This document shows positions 54,188 through 64,000 of a stretch of DNA of 64,000 nt, piece by piece. The stretch is taken from NCBI RefSeq assembly GCF_000265075.1, contig NZ_AJYA01000005.1, positions 80,161 to 144,160 on the forward strand, written 5' to 3'. The notes under the pieces were generated by a model. That model saw nothing but the letters and a program-made list of their open reading frames with translations, was not told where the DNA came from and made no database searches. Made by a program: the position numbers and the translations under genes. The stretch comes from Nitritalea halalkaliphila LW7. GTDB taxonomy: Bacteria > Bacteroidota > Bacteroidia > Cytophagales > Cyclobacteriaceae. Numbering within the stretch: the first letter of the stretch is position 1; every line of letters begins with the position of its first letter.

Positions 54188-54248
54188 GGGTTTCCTTGTC
54201 AATCGGCCTTAATTTAAGCCATTTTACGAAAAACCCCAAATAGCCCCT

Positions 54249-56962
54249 TTAGTTTGCGCCCAGCGTCAGCACTTTACGCGTGACACGCCCGACCTCATCC
54301 ATACCTTCGACCACCACGAAATGCTTAGGTGCTTCATCGCTATTAAAGTAATCCAAATAAGCGGTTTCACCGGGAACCAGCTCCACCTCAGGGGCCCAGA
54401 ACAGCGTCACCCGCTTGTCATTCAGGAAGTTTTTCTCATCCTCCTGATCATAGGCCGGCACATAAAATTCTCGGGGAAAGGTAAAGCCCCCTTGGCGGGT
54501 GAGAAGCGTCCCGGGAGCATCTGCCCGCGCCCGCTCTGCACCTGTTTTCAGGTAAATGGCGATGGCTCCATTCGCTCCCTGAGAGCCGAAAATGGCCGCT
54601 TTAGCCGGATCCTTAAAGATATCGATAAAGGAAACGTCTCGCGGGTTGAGCGCTAAAACCGTCCCAATATCCACCGGTTGATTGTCCACCAGAAACAGAG
54701 GTTCCGTCCCGCCTTGCACCGAGCCTACACCGCGAATTTCCACAGAAGCTCCCAGCGTGGTGGTGGTGACACGTACGCCTGCCACTCGCCCCTGAATCAT
54801 CTGAAAAATATTCACAAAACCCTCAGCACCAGGGATATCGTCTGCACGTAAGGTCACATCCCCATCCCCGTAAATCTTGCGCTGCCGCTCATCTTCGGCC
54901 TGAATGGTTTCCGCCTGTATGGTAACCGCCTCTAAATCAAGAATGCGCTCTTCATCCAGCATGGTATTCATCAGGCGGCGCTCATTAAAGGTAGCGAGCA
55001 GCGCGGCTGGAATTTGGCCCGGGGCCAAAACCTCCGGCTCCAGTTGCGTAAAATACGCCTCCGGCACCTCCAAAACGATTTTCACAAACTCCCCCTTGCG
55101 ATCGTCCTTCGCCGAGAGCACCACCGTCGTGGTATCGAAATAATCCATTTCCACGAAAATAAAGCGCCCATCCTCTCCGAAAGTAGTCTGGATGATGCCC
55201 TCCCCATCATCATAAATCGCACTGATGGAACCCCCACGCAGGCCGCGACGGGAGCTTTCCAACTCCTCCACGCGTCCTTCGATGTTAATGCCCCGCTCTA
55301 TCAGGCGCTTGACCTCCGGAAAGTCCATTTCCTGCACCTGCTCCCAGTTGATTTTCCGCCAGCCCTGCGTGCGCATCAGTAAGTCCCGCGCGCGCAAAGT
55401 CTCCTCAGACTTATCCTTAAAATAATGCGCTGGCTGATGGATTTTGCCCTTTAAATCCCCCGCTAAAAACAAGGAGGTGTAAATCGTTTCATGCGCCGCC
55501 GCAGGGTCATCCGCCTGCGCAGCATCTAAGACCGCGACGGAGACTTTGGCCGGCAGGCCCTCCTCCGCTGAGGCCAGCTGAAGGCCCAAGCGCTGCGGGG
55601 CACGGCGACCCTTTCCAGCGGATTCATCCTGAACAGCCACCTCGAAAAGCGCCTCTGCCTCATCATGGAAATACTGCCGCTCTAAGAGAGGCTTCCCATC
55701 ACGGGTCACCACCGTAAGCGTATTCACCCCCGGAAAAAGCGTGTTTTTCGGGATGCGGGAGCCCCAAATACCATTCGTGAGCATGCCCGGCACCATGAAG
55801 GAAATGAGATTTTCGCTTTGGTTAATCAGCACCAAGTCCTCCTCTATATTCCCCTGAATAAAAACGGTTACATAGCTCAGCTCCGGCTTGTCCACCAGCT
55901 GCAGCACAAGCCCTTTCTCCTGAATTTCAGGAAGTTTTACCGGAACCACTGCCTCGGAATTCGGATCGAAGGCCTCGATTTTTAGGGCAGCATCGCGGGC
56001 TACCTGCAAGCTAAACTCGCCCATGCCACCGAAAACAGTGGGCACCTCTTCGAGCTCCTCCCCCTGCTGCACCCGCAGAAGCACCTCGGCAGGGCGACCA
56101 TCGGGATACTGCGCACGGAAAGCGACCGTCTGCTTAAATCCGTCCACGAGATGGCCCCCTTCTGGTAAAAGTTGCACGTCCACCTGGCTGAACGCATACG
56201 GGATAGCGAAGCGTTTGCTCACCTCATAGGCCTCATTTTCGACGTAATAAAATTCGATATATTGTTTCGTGAATGGCTGCTTCTCCCAGCTAAACCGGAA
56301 CTGCGCCTCTCCCTGGCTATTAAGTAGAAGTTCACTCTCACGGACTGTTGGCCTTCGGCAAAGAGCGCGTAACGCAAAGAAGCATTCGCTAGTGGCTGCC
56401 CACTTCGGTCGCCCGCCTGCAGGAGAATTTCGTAGGTCAGTTGCTCCTCCGTTTCCACCACATCCACAACCTCAAAAAGAGGGTAAAAACTCTCATTTTC
56501 CGCATCGATCACTTGGATGTCTGCGGAAAAGAAGTGGTCATCGCCGAAATTTTCCATCCAGGCGGTGTAGGCTTTCACCCGGTAGAGGCCCTCAGCGGCA
56601 AAGTTCGGCAGTGTGAGCGCGCCGTGCCCATGACCGCCCTTCAGTTGGATTTTCTGTTCCTCCACCTTTTCGCCTTCACCATTAAAAAGAACCACATAGA
56701 GCACCTGGCTCAGGGGGGAAGGCAGGCGTCTGCTGCCGGCGGTGAGGTACGCTTTAAACCAGAGGGTCTCTCCCGGCGTCACCGTGCGCTTGTCCAGGTG
56801 TAGGTGTACCCGCTCCCGTGGATTGTTCGCTTCCAGCTCTTGGAAGTAGCCTAAGATAGCTTGGAGATAAGGATCCTCACTGGCCTTTTGGGCGAAGACC
56901 GAAACAGGCGACGTAAAAAACAGCAGTAGGAGGAAAAGTAAGGGGAACCGTAATGTACGCAT
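54249..56962 (-). CDS. MG2 / TonB-plug domain protein without barrel (one frameshift)
   Basis: A large exported protein of 904 residues after restoring one base near 56337. A signal peptide (1-25) is followed by a macroglobulin-like MG2 region (about 45-250; RVHLHLDKRTVTPGETLWFKA), then further beta-sandwich domains (about 260-650). A TonB-receptor plug-like domain lies at about 700-810 (IQGRVAGVRVTTTTLG, VEIRGVGSVQGG, PLFLVDNQPVDIG). Only about 95 residues follow, so there is no barrel and no transport function of its own. Related Bacteroidota proteins are annotated as carboxypeptidase-like or plug-domain proteins. It is divergent from the DUF5686 gene across 292 AT-rich bases in which I see no definite site. 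Confidence 0.8.
55014..55028. repeat. Inverted repeat TTGGCC-CGG-GGCCAA
   Basis: A perfect copy, extendable to TTTGGCC/GGCCAAA (55013-55029), inside the MG2/plug gene and read there as Leu-Ala-Pro-Gly-Gln. Confidence 0.8.
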
Positions 56963-57254
56963 ATGAAATCAGCTAAAACATTAATTATTTAAAATATTTT
57001 CTATTAATAAGTCAAATCCAAAATAAACACTTCTTCTGTTAGAAAACAAACCCTATCGCCTAAAAATTAGGGGGAGCAACGAAATTTTAATAGATTTTAA
57101 GAAAATTACCCCCATTCACCAACCAACCGAATATTCTTTTCGTTTTCTTACCATTGACAGGGAAAACAGCTAAGGATTTAGGCTGAAATAGCGAAGCGAA
57201 ACGAAGCGCTATTTACTGGAGAAAGTGGATAGTGGTGCATTAACGGTTAGGTAC

Positions 57255-59711
57255 ATGCAGGTTTTAAAAAGCGTACAGGGGATACTTATTTTTCTTTTCT
57301 CAGCAGGTTTTTTTCTAGCACCTCAGCAGATGCAGGCGCAGGAAGCACGAGGCATCCAGCTCTTGGACGCGGATAATCGGCGCCCGCTGCCCTTCGTACA
57401 CATCCGCTTGCTGGCAGATCCTGCTCAGGGAAGATCCAGCGACGGGCAGGGCTATTTCCGCACCCCCGCGCAGTGGCAGGCGGAGGACTCCCTGCGCATC
57501 AGCCATGTGGGCTACCAGGAAATGCGGCTGAAGGTCGCAGATCTCCCGGAGGGTGGCCAGCTTCTGCTGCAGCCGAGTCCATTAGAAATGGAAGCATTTA
57601 CCTTTTATGCAGGAGAGAATCCCGCCTTAGCGCTGATGCGTAGGGCCATTGCGGCTGCGCCGCAAAACGACCCCAATAAGCTCCCCTCTTACCGCTACGA
57701 AAGTTACCAAAAAACCTGCTTACTCGTTTTATTCCCGCCTCCTGGTACGAAGAGGGGCGCGAGTTCGAGGAAAGCCGTCACCATGCATACATCGCCGAGA
57801 TCACGGCCGAAACCTGGTATAAAAAGCCCGGTCGCAGGCGCACCACCATTCTCTCTTCCCAAAGCAGCGGCCTCTCGAACCCCATTGTTTTTCTGGCCTC
57901 GCAGGAAATCCAGCCCTTTTCCTTTTATGAGGAACACATCGATTTCTTAGAGGAAGGGCTCCTGAATCCCCTGTCTACGGCGGGCCTGCGCAAGTATGAC
58001 TACTACCTCGAAGACAGCATCCGAGAGGGAGAGGGACTCCTTTATCGGGTTCGTTTTCAGCCCAAGGCGGGCAAAGTACAGCAGCTGGGCGAGGGGGTGC
58101 TGTACCTCGACGCGGAAAGCTATGGGTTGGCGCGCTTTCAGTTCGCCAGCAGTGGGGAGCTACAAGCGCTGACCCTTCAGATCGTGCAGGAGAGCCGCCG
58201 CATCGAGGGCCGCTGGTTTCCGGTGTTTACCCAAACGGTCTATGCAGTCCCGGAACTGGAGGGCAGATTCGGGCTACCCTCCATCGTGCAGGAACATACG
58301 CTGGGTGCTATTGAGGTCGGTGCGCTACCTGCTGGAACCCGTTTTGGCACGATCAAGAGTCAGCTAGCGGCGCCAGGAATCTATCAGCAGGAAATCGCTT
58401 GGCGTCCGGAGACCTTGACGGCCAAAGACCAGGAAACGTATGCGCGTTTCGATTCTCTGGACACGGATGAGCGGAAAGGGCTGCAGTTTTTGGAGAAAGG
58501 CGTGGAATTTTTAGTGCAGGGAGGGATTCCTTTAGGGCCAGTGGATGTGGAGCCGCTGAAGTTGCTGCGTTTTAATGCCTTTGAAGGATTCGCGCCGGGG
58601 ATAGGGCTGCGCACGAATGAGCGCATTTCCTCCCGCTTTAGGCTGAGTGGGTACACGCGTTATGGTTTTCGTGATCGTGCGTGGAAGTTCGGGGGCACGC
58701 TGGAGGTCCCCGTAGAGCCCCATTATGACACCCGAATTTTCGTGGATGCACGGCGAGATATAGCGGAAATAGGAGAACAGGACCTGCATTGGCTCCATCC
58801 TTTAGCTCGGGCAGTGATGTCTTTCGCCGCTTCCGCCGTAACCGCATGGACCAGGTGCAGCATATCGGGCTGCGGGTGCAGCAGCGGCCACTCCCTGGGC
58901 TGCAGCTGAGCCTCTTCTCGCTGGTAGAGAACCGGACCCTATTGCCCACCTTTTTCGAGACAGCCCCCACCTCCGAGGAGCTGCTCACCCAGTTTCGCCA
59001 TGCGGAAACGGGCATCACGCTACGCTATGTGGGGAACGAGCAAGTTTCCCGTGTAGGGGGCAGGTTGATCAGCTGGCGCACGGCTTACCCCATCGTGAGC
59101 CTGCGCGTTTCACGGGCCATGGACGGCTTTTTAGGGGGAGAAACCTCGCTTTGGCGCGGCGCCTGCGCGTGCAGCAGCAGTGGCGGACGGGCTTGGCTAC
59201 GCATCAGGTACAGCTGGCGGGCTATGGCGTTTGGGGCGAGCAGGTGCCGCTATCCTTTTTACAGACCGGTTTCGGGATACGTGGTGAGCTTGATCCAGAG
59301 GATCCGAGGCCGAGTTCAGAGGCTGGGCTTTCGCTGCCCGGCTACTTGCAGACCATGCACGTGTACGAGTTTCTGACAGACCGCAGCTTGCATCTCAGCT
59401 ATGCTTTTCAGACTGCGCCGCTAATCGAGCGGCAGCTGGGGGATGTGTTAATCGGTCCGCGGCTGAAGCTGCACCAGCAGTATGCGGTAGGAACTTTAGA
59501 AAACGTGGAGCGCTACCAGTTTTTTGACTTTCAGACCATGGAAAAGGGCTTTTGGGAGAGCGGCGTGGAGCTGCCGCAGCTGGTAAGGATTAAAAACGGC
59601 AGTAGCTTTTATAACATCGGCTTCGGCTATTTTCATCGCTGGGGGGCCTATGCCTTTCCGCGCGCCGCCGATAATGGCGTATGGGTGATGAACCTGATCA
59701 CGAGTTTTTAG
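57255..59711 (+). CDS. DUF5686 family protein (carboxypeptidase-like regulatory domain; three frameshifts)
   Basis: An outer-membrane protein of about 819 residues with a signal peptide (1-32) and an N-terminal CarboxypepD_reg-like domain (about 35-110; IQLLDADNRRPLPFVHIRLL, ISHVGYQEM). The typical DUF5686 segment ENPALALMRRAIAA leads into PSYRYESYQK. The body has antiparallel strands and a C-terminal barrel ending MNLITSF. Breaks lie near 57712 (A6 where A7 is needed), 58786 (CTG[G]CA) and 59151 (CTT[T]TG). Restored, all parts align in order. The start at ATG 57255 gives a clean signal peptide; an earlier GTG at 57225 does not. Function of the family is unknown. Confidence 0.82.
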
Positions 59712-59816
59712 GGGTTGGTTGGATTAAATTTTAACCCTATGCCCCCTTGTCATGCGAAAAATAGCATGTACTTTCGTCCTTCATACGGCCTGCTGGCCCA
59801 TTAAAAAATCTTCCTT

Positions 59817-60071
59817 ATGCTCTTCCAAAGCCCCGACTACCCTGCTCCCCTCTCTGAAACACGCTTCCACCACTGGCTCGAAGCCGGACGCGCCTCTAAA
59901 ATGCCCTACGCCTACATGGCCATCCTCTGGGATGAGCTGGAAGGAGCCTACCAAGTGCTCTACCTGGAAGAAAGAAAAGAAGTGCTGGCACTCCCACGCT
60001 ATAACCAAAGCCCCGAGCGCCAGACACTTATCGCCGCTTACGACCTCTACACAGAAGGCAAAATCGCCTGA
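59817..60071 (+). CDS. Small hypothetical protein
   Basis: An 84-residue protein starting MLFQSPDYPAPLSETRFHHW and ending LIAAYDLYTEGKIA. It has no signal peptide, membrane segment or known motif. The composition (balanced acidic and basic residues, aromatic content, WDELEGAY) is that of a real soluble protein, and it sits between two real genes with its own ATG. A longer antisense frame over the same bases looks like a shadow. I do not recognise a function. Confidence 0.6.
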   Translation: MLFQSPDYPAPLSETRFHHWLEAGRASKMPYAYMAILWDELEGAYQVLYLEERKEVLALPRYNQSPERQTLIAAYDLYTEGKIA

Positions 60072-60093
60072 TGCAGCCGGCCCGCGCAGCGCC

Positions 60094-61809
60094 TTAATCT
60101 GCTGCAGCATAGACGATCTTGCCGCCCACCACAGTCATCTTTACTTTTGTTTTCAACAAGTCCTGATCGGCCACCGTCATCAAATCCTGATCGAAGATGG
60201 TGAAATCGGCTGCTTTGCCCACGGCTAAACTCCCCTTAAAATTTTCCTCAAATTCCGCATAGGCACCATCGAGCGTGTACGACTTTAACGCCTCCGCACG
60301 ACTCATCTTCTGATCCGGCTCGAAGCCTTCCTCAGGCTCGCGCGCTAAAGTCTGCCGCGTCACAGACGCAAAATAAGAAGGAATCGGGTCTAAAGGCTCC
60401 ACAGGTGCATCCGTGCCATTCGAAATGACCGCACCAGACTGCAGGAGCTTCTGCCACACATACGCCCCATCCTTAATCCGCTTCGGGCCAAGGCGCCAAA
60501 TCGCCCACGGTCGATCCGAGCTCAAGTGTATCGCCTGAATCGCAGCGATTACGCCCATAGCGCCGAATCGGTCGATATCGTCTACATGCAAGTGCTGTGC
60601 ATGCTCGATGCGGAACCGGTGGTCCTTAGCCTCTGGAAATTTCGCGAAAGCTGCCTCATAGCGGTCCAGTACCTCGCGATTCGTGCGGTCGCCGATAGCA
60701 TGCGAGCAAACCTGAAAGCCTAACTCCAAGCCTTTCTCCGCCACTTCGGTCACCAAGTTTATCGGCATGGTCTCATGCCCACGATGTCCCGGCTTGTCGG
60801 TATAATCTTCCAGCAGCCAAGCCCCCCAGGGACCTAAGGCGCCATCCATGTTTAACTTGATCGAGCGCACCGTCAACATGTGGTCCTCATCGATAAGAGG
60901 CCCCTTCTCATACCACTCTTGGAGCAGCTCCGGCTGCCGGCTGGTCAGCATCACGTACATGCGCGCCGTGAGACGCCCTTCCGCTTTAAAACGTGCCAGC
61001 AGATCGATAACATCTTGCCCACTTCCCGCATCATGGAAAGAAGTAATCCCCTTCTCTGCCAGTTCCTGCAGCGCCAGCTCTAAGGCGCGCTCCATGCGCT
61101 CCGGTGTGTCCTGCGGCACTAGCTTGCTCACCAAATAGGAAGCTCGCTCCACCAGAACCCCCGTAGGATTTCCCTGCGCATCGCGGATAACTTCTCCTCC
61201 TTCTACCTCTTGCACCCGATTTTCGGAACCCAGCACGGTGATGCCCGCCAGCTCCATCGCCTTTTGATTCACAAAAGAAGCGTGGCCAGAAGCATGGGCC
61301 AGATACACCGGATTATCCGGCGTCACTGCACTTAAAGCATCGTGCGTTTGGAACCCCTTCACCGTCTGCTCCGGCATCTGGATCCACTTGTCCTGATGCC
61401 AGCCACGCCCGGTAATCCATTCCCCCGGAGCCATCTCCTTAGCCGCCTCGGCCACCTTTTCGACGAGCTCCTCGTAGGTTTTGACATACATCAAGTCCAC
61501 GTCCAGCTTATTATAACCGATTCCCAGCAGGTGGGCATGTGACTCGATAAAGCCCGGCGTCATGGTGCGCCCCTTCAGATCGATCACCTGCGTACCCTTA
61601 CCGCGATATTCCTCGAGCGCCTCCAGCGTGCCCAGGGCTAGGATGAGGCCGTCTTTCACAGCTACAGCCTCCACTTCGGGTTGATCCGGCTCCACGGTAT
61701 AAATTTTTCCCCCAGTAAAAATTAGATCTGCCTCCGTGCCGGCTCCCGAACAAGCGGCCAGCAGCATGGAAACAAGCAATGCGTGTAACAGGTATTTCAT
61801 GCGTTTCAT
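60094..61809 (-). CDS. Amidohydrolase family 3 lipoprotein (YtcJ-like)
   Basis: A metal-dependent hydrolase of 571 residues. The N-terminus is a lipoprotein signal with lipobox MLLAACSG, so the enzyme is probably periplasmic or surface-anchored. The amidohydrolase metal site begins with TPGFIESHAHLLGIG (HxH). QVCSHAIGDRTN, FRIEHAQHL and SNGTDAPVEPLDP hold later ligands. The C-terminal composite domain ends AADFTIFDQDLMTV and TVVGGKIVYAA. It belongs to the YtcJ-like branch; the substrate is unknown. The frame is intact. Confidence 0.92.
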   Translation of the reverse strand: MKRMKYLLHALLVSMLLAACSGAGTEADLIFTGGKIYTVEPDQPEVEAVAVKDGLILALGTLEALEEYRGKGTQVIDLKGRTMTPGFIESHAHLLGIGYNKLDVDLMYVKTYEELVEKVAEAAKEMAPGEWITGRGWHQDKWIQMPEQTVKGFQTHDALSAVTPDNPVYLAHASGHASFVNQKAMELAGITVLGSENRVQEVEGGEVIRDAQGNPTGVLVERASYLVSKLVPQDTPERMERALELALQELAEKGITSFHDAGSGQDVIDLLARFKAEGRLTARMYVMLTSRQPELLQEWYEKGPLIDEDHMLTVRSIKLNMDGALGPWGAWLLEDYTDKPGHRGHETMPINLVTEVAEKGLELGFQVCSHAIGDRTNREVLDRYEAAFAKFPEAKDHRFRIEHAQHLHVDDIDRFGAMGVIAAIQAIHLSSDRPWAIWRLGPKRIKDGAYVWQKLLQSGAVISNGTDAPVEPLDPIPSYFASVTRQTLAREPEEGFEPDQKMSRAEALKSYTLDGAYAEFEENFKGSLAVGKAADFTIFDQDLMTVADQDLLKTKVKMTVVGGKIVYAAAD

Positions 61810-61923
61810 TTTATGATGGTGTGCCCGAAGGTAACCATTTCCCGCGAGCGCAAAAAATGCATCCTTACGAGCGGTAGAAGCGAGTCCTTAAACTGAGTGG
61901 GACGCTGAGAGCACTGCGGACTT

Positions 61924-61943
61924 CTTTGGCCCGCGGGCCAAAG
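61924..61943. repeat. Perfect 20-base palindrome CTTTGGCCCGCGGGCCAAAG
   Basis: The longest and only intergenic perfect copy of the recurrent TTGGCC/GGCCAA motif, fully self-complementary. It lies 10 bases downstream of the aminotransferase stop. It could act as a terminator stem but has no T run. Confidence 0.8.
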
Positions 61944-61952
61944 CCTACAGCC

Positions 61953-63271
61953 TCAGGGCTGCATACGGTTTCGCACGACAAAAGCGCATAAGCGGCGTAG
62001 GGCCTCGTCTAAATCTGCGGGACTTAGGCCACTGATGACCATGCGGAAATAGCCTTTTTCTGTGTGCCCGAAACCTGCTGTGGGAGTAAGTAGGAGTCCT
62101 GTTTCTTCGTAAATACGCAGCCAAAGGGCCTCTTCATCCGGCTCTTGGCCAGGGGGAAAGCAGTCTCGCAAGCTAAACCAGGCGAATAAACTACCTGCAG
62201 CATGGAAATAAGGCACCTGAAGCTGATCCAAAGCCCGCGCCACCTGCACAAAAGCTGCGGTTAGGGCCTTTTTATGGCGGGATAAAAAGGTCTGCATAAA
62301 GACCTTGTCGGCTAAAAGACGGGTCAGTATCCACTGCGTGTAGTTGGACATACCATGCGTGAGGGCCGTATTCCGGAAGGCCTGCATAAGTGCTTCTGAA
62401 TAGCTGTGCAGCACCCCCACACGGAAGCCTGAGAGCCCTAGATCCTTAGAAAATGCATACCAGAGGTGAAGATAGGGCTGCGATGCCGCGCCATGATGTC
62501 CCCAAAACTACGAAAATGGGGTTTTTCGAGCGCTTGGGAAGCCAGCTCAGGATGGCTCCAATCCAGCTGCGATAGCCCATAAATTTCATTTACGATCAGG
62601 TGTACCCGCTGTTTCATGCACCACTGGGCGAGCTGCTCCAGCTGCGCTTCACGGTAAATGCCTCCAGTGGGATTATCGGGCTGGGTGAGGATAAGCATGC
62701 GCATACGCTTCCCTTTGGCACGAAGTGCTGTAGCCTGCTCCTCCAGCACCGAAAGCGGAAGATCCAGATAGGGCCCACGGTGTTCTAGGCTGTCTGCCAG
62801 CGGGATATCCACCCGGCGAACACGCGCTAGTGCCTGCAAGTCAGCAGTGTAAACAGGATAAGCAGGAGCAGGAATAGCCGCCACATCCTCCGGATCAGCG
62901 AGCAGAAAAGCACTCATCTCGATGATGGAGGTGGCACCGACGGCCGTGGCTATGGTGTCGACAGGGGGCGCCTGCGCAAAGAGATGTTGGCCTAGAAAAT
63001 CAGCAATAGCCGCACGAAATTCGGGCACCCCTGCGGGATCTCCGTATGTAGCTGCCCACTCTGGTGGTGCCTCCTCTTTAGCTAAGGCATGCAGGCGCTC
63101 CTGTAAAAAGGGCCAGTTAAGGAGATTTTCCGCGACATTTAAAAGCAACTTACCCGCAGGATTCTCCGTGGGATGGTAGCGGTTTTGCATGGCCTCGAAG
63201 TAGAGCGCTAAATCTACACGAGAGGGGCTTTGGGCGGCAGCCCTCCCCAGGGAAGAAAGGGAATCAGACAT
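61953..63271 (-). CDS. Class I/II pyridoxal-phosphate aminotransferase (one frameshift)
   Basis: A fold-type I PLP enzyme of 439 residues. The cofactor-binding motifs are AATYGDPAGVPEFRAAIADF, ILTQPDNPTGGIY (PDNPTG), VNEIYGLSQ, and the Schiff-base lysine in FSKDLGLSGFRVG. The last appears only after correcting the frame break near 62476 (AGC[C]CC, restoring SPYLHLWYAFSKD). It resembles the ACC-synthase-like branch of class I aminotransferases. The substrate is not predictable. It ends next to a perfect palindrome. Confidence 0.88.
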
Positions 63272-63362
63272 GAACAGGAAGCATTTTTAGGTACACATGT
63301 GCTGGAAGCGAACCTACGAAAAAATCCTGTAATCAAGAAACCCCCTCCCCCGGAGCTTACAG

Positions 63363-64000
63363 CTATAGGTCTTTCACCAATCGGATGCCTAAGATGCCTG
63401 AAGGCCAATCCAGCGGCCAATTCAGCTGAACATTATTGGTTATCCTGCCGATTTCACAGGTCTCTTGGTCATCTATGTAGCTCCCCCCTATTAGGACGAA
63501 CTCCCCTGGATTCCTCACAGAATAGACAAGCTCACACACGTTCCCTGCGAGATCGTAAATTCCTAACTCATTCGGCGCTTTGGTTCCCACTGGCTCAGGA
63601 AAGTAATTGTCAGAGTTCTTTTCGTACCAAGCTACCTGCCTGATCTTATTCCCTCCCGGGTAAAGAAAAGCGTAATCCTCCTGACCTGCCCGAGCGGCAT
63701 GTACCCACTCAGCATAGGTAGGAATCCGCTTGCCCACCCACTGGGCATAAGCCAAAACATCCTCCGGTGCTAGGGCTAAAACCGGCCTGTTTTGAAGCTT
63801 TGGCTCTGTACCCATATCTAGTGGAATGCCCCTCTTAGCGTAGTAGCGATGTGTTCTCCAAGTATGATCCTTCAATACTTGCCACCCTTTACCGGGAACG
63901 GTCGCCATGATCCCTCCTATACGCTCGGCTACAGTAACATATCCAGTGGCCTCCACGAAAGCATAAAACTCGGCATTCGTCACCTCATACTGGTCCATGT
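63363..64000 (-). CDS. SUMF1/FGE-domain protein, partial at window edge
   Basis: At least 211 residues of a formylglycine-generating-enzyme-like (SUMF1) domain: MDQYEVTNAEFYAFVEATGY, then RPVLALAPEDVLAYAQWVGKRIPTYAEW and ELGIYDLAGNVCEL, ending GILGIRLVKDL. Family members normally have sequence before the YEVTN motif (a signal or binding segment), and the frame is open to the window end, so the N-terminus is probably outside. Where relatives have GNVWEW this one has GNVCELVYS. It may be a lectin-like or lipoprotein SUMF1 protein and not a sulfatase activator. Confidence 0.8.
   Translation of the reverse strand, partial: MDQYEVTNAEFYAFVEATGYVTVAERIGGIMATVPGKGWQVLKDHTWRTHRYYAKRGIPLDMGTEPKLQNRPVLALAPEDVLAYAQWVGKRIPTYAEWVHAARAGQEDYAFLYPGGNKIRQVAWYEKNSDNYFPEPVGTKAPNELGIYDLAGNVCELVYSVRNPGEFVLIGGSYIDDQETCEIGRITNNVQLNWPLDWPSGILGIRLVKDL

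Noticed and set aside
59781..60110. Minus-strand ORF of 109 codons opposite the small protein
   Set aside because: It overlaps the amidohydrolase end and the sense frame looks more protein-like.
61924..61943. The 20-base palindrome as an ordinary rho-independent terminator
   Set aside because: There is no T run on either side, and the same motif recurs inside coding genes.
1..64000. CRISPR arrays, insertion sequences, integrases, tRNA or rRNA genes
   Set aside because: No regularly spaced direct repeats, transposase motifs, attachment-like repeats or RNA gene signatures were seen on either strand.

Overview
The window is chromosomal DNA of a Bacteroidota bacterium, most likely of the Cytophagales type. 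The evidence is the type IX secretion genes (sprA, porU, porV), a SusC/SusD pair, DUF4837, DUF4494, DUF5686 and HYC_CC_PP family proteins, two promoter-like TAnnTTTG boxes, and the gene order maeB-ruvA-sprA-gcvH-vanZ-tonB. I cannot name the genus. I see no rRNA, tRNA, CRISPR array, phage or insertion sequence. Almost all of the window is coding.

Layout. 0.1-13 kb (+): DUF4837 lipoprotein, malic enzyme, ruvA, the giant T9SS translocon gene sprA, gcvH, a VanZ-like protein and a TonB-type energy transducer, closed by two terminator hairpins. 13-19 kb (-): yicC, a 1272-residue beta-propeller/outer-membrane barrel protein, and an FAD oxidoreductase. 19-28 kb (+): metallo-beta-lactamase-fold hydrolase, pssA, porU, porV, a non-catalytic-looking M16 peptidase homologue, mannose-1-phosphate guanylyltransferase and a YigZ protein. 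28-34 kb: a 3'-5' exonuclease and NhaC antiporter (-), a KefB-type antiporter (+) and a patatin-like phospholipase (-). 34-43 kb: DUF4494 (+), then a cusA-cusC-cusB heavy-metal efflux operon (-) preceded by a Cys-rich HYC_CC_PP protein. 43-46 kb (+): a divergent DprA-like protein, an M28 peptidase with its own outer-membrane barrel, and DUF2200. 46-57 kb (-): metallophosphoesterase, sodium:solute symporter, SusD, SusC, fatty-acid hydroxylase and a large MG2/TonB-plug protein. 57-64 kb: DUF5686 and a small protein (+), then an amidohydrolase lipoprotein, an aminotransferase and a partial SUMF1-domain protein (-).

The genes are mostly housekeeping and cell-envelope functions. SprA, PorU and PorV act in one pathway: SprA is the outer-membrane pore, PorV the shuttle and PorU the sortase that removes the C-terminal sorting signal. 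CusA, CusC and CusB form one tripartite copper/silver pump. SusC/SusD probably import a ligand across the outer membrane, with the adjacent Na+ symporter as a candidate inner-membrane step.

Two observations dominate. First, 21 genes are broken by single-base frame changes, 33 in total by my reading. Thirty are one-base losses, nearly all in short homopolymers, and every protein becomes a normal full-length family member when they are corrected. This looks like residual long-read consensus error, not gene decay. I therefore give each broken gene as one CDS with its inferred breakpoints. Second, an inverted repeat TTGGCC-N3/4-GGCCAA occurs six times in perfect form between 21.8 and 61.9 kb, with related variants elsewhere. 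That is far above chance expectation and unexplained by any gene.
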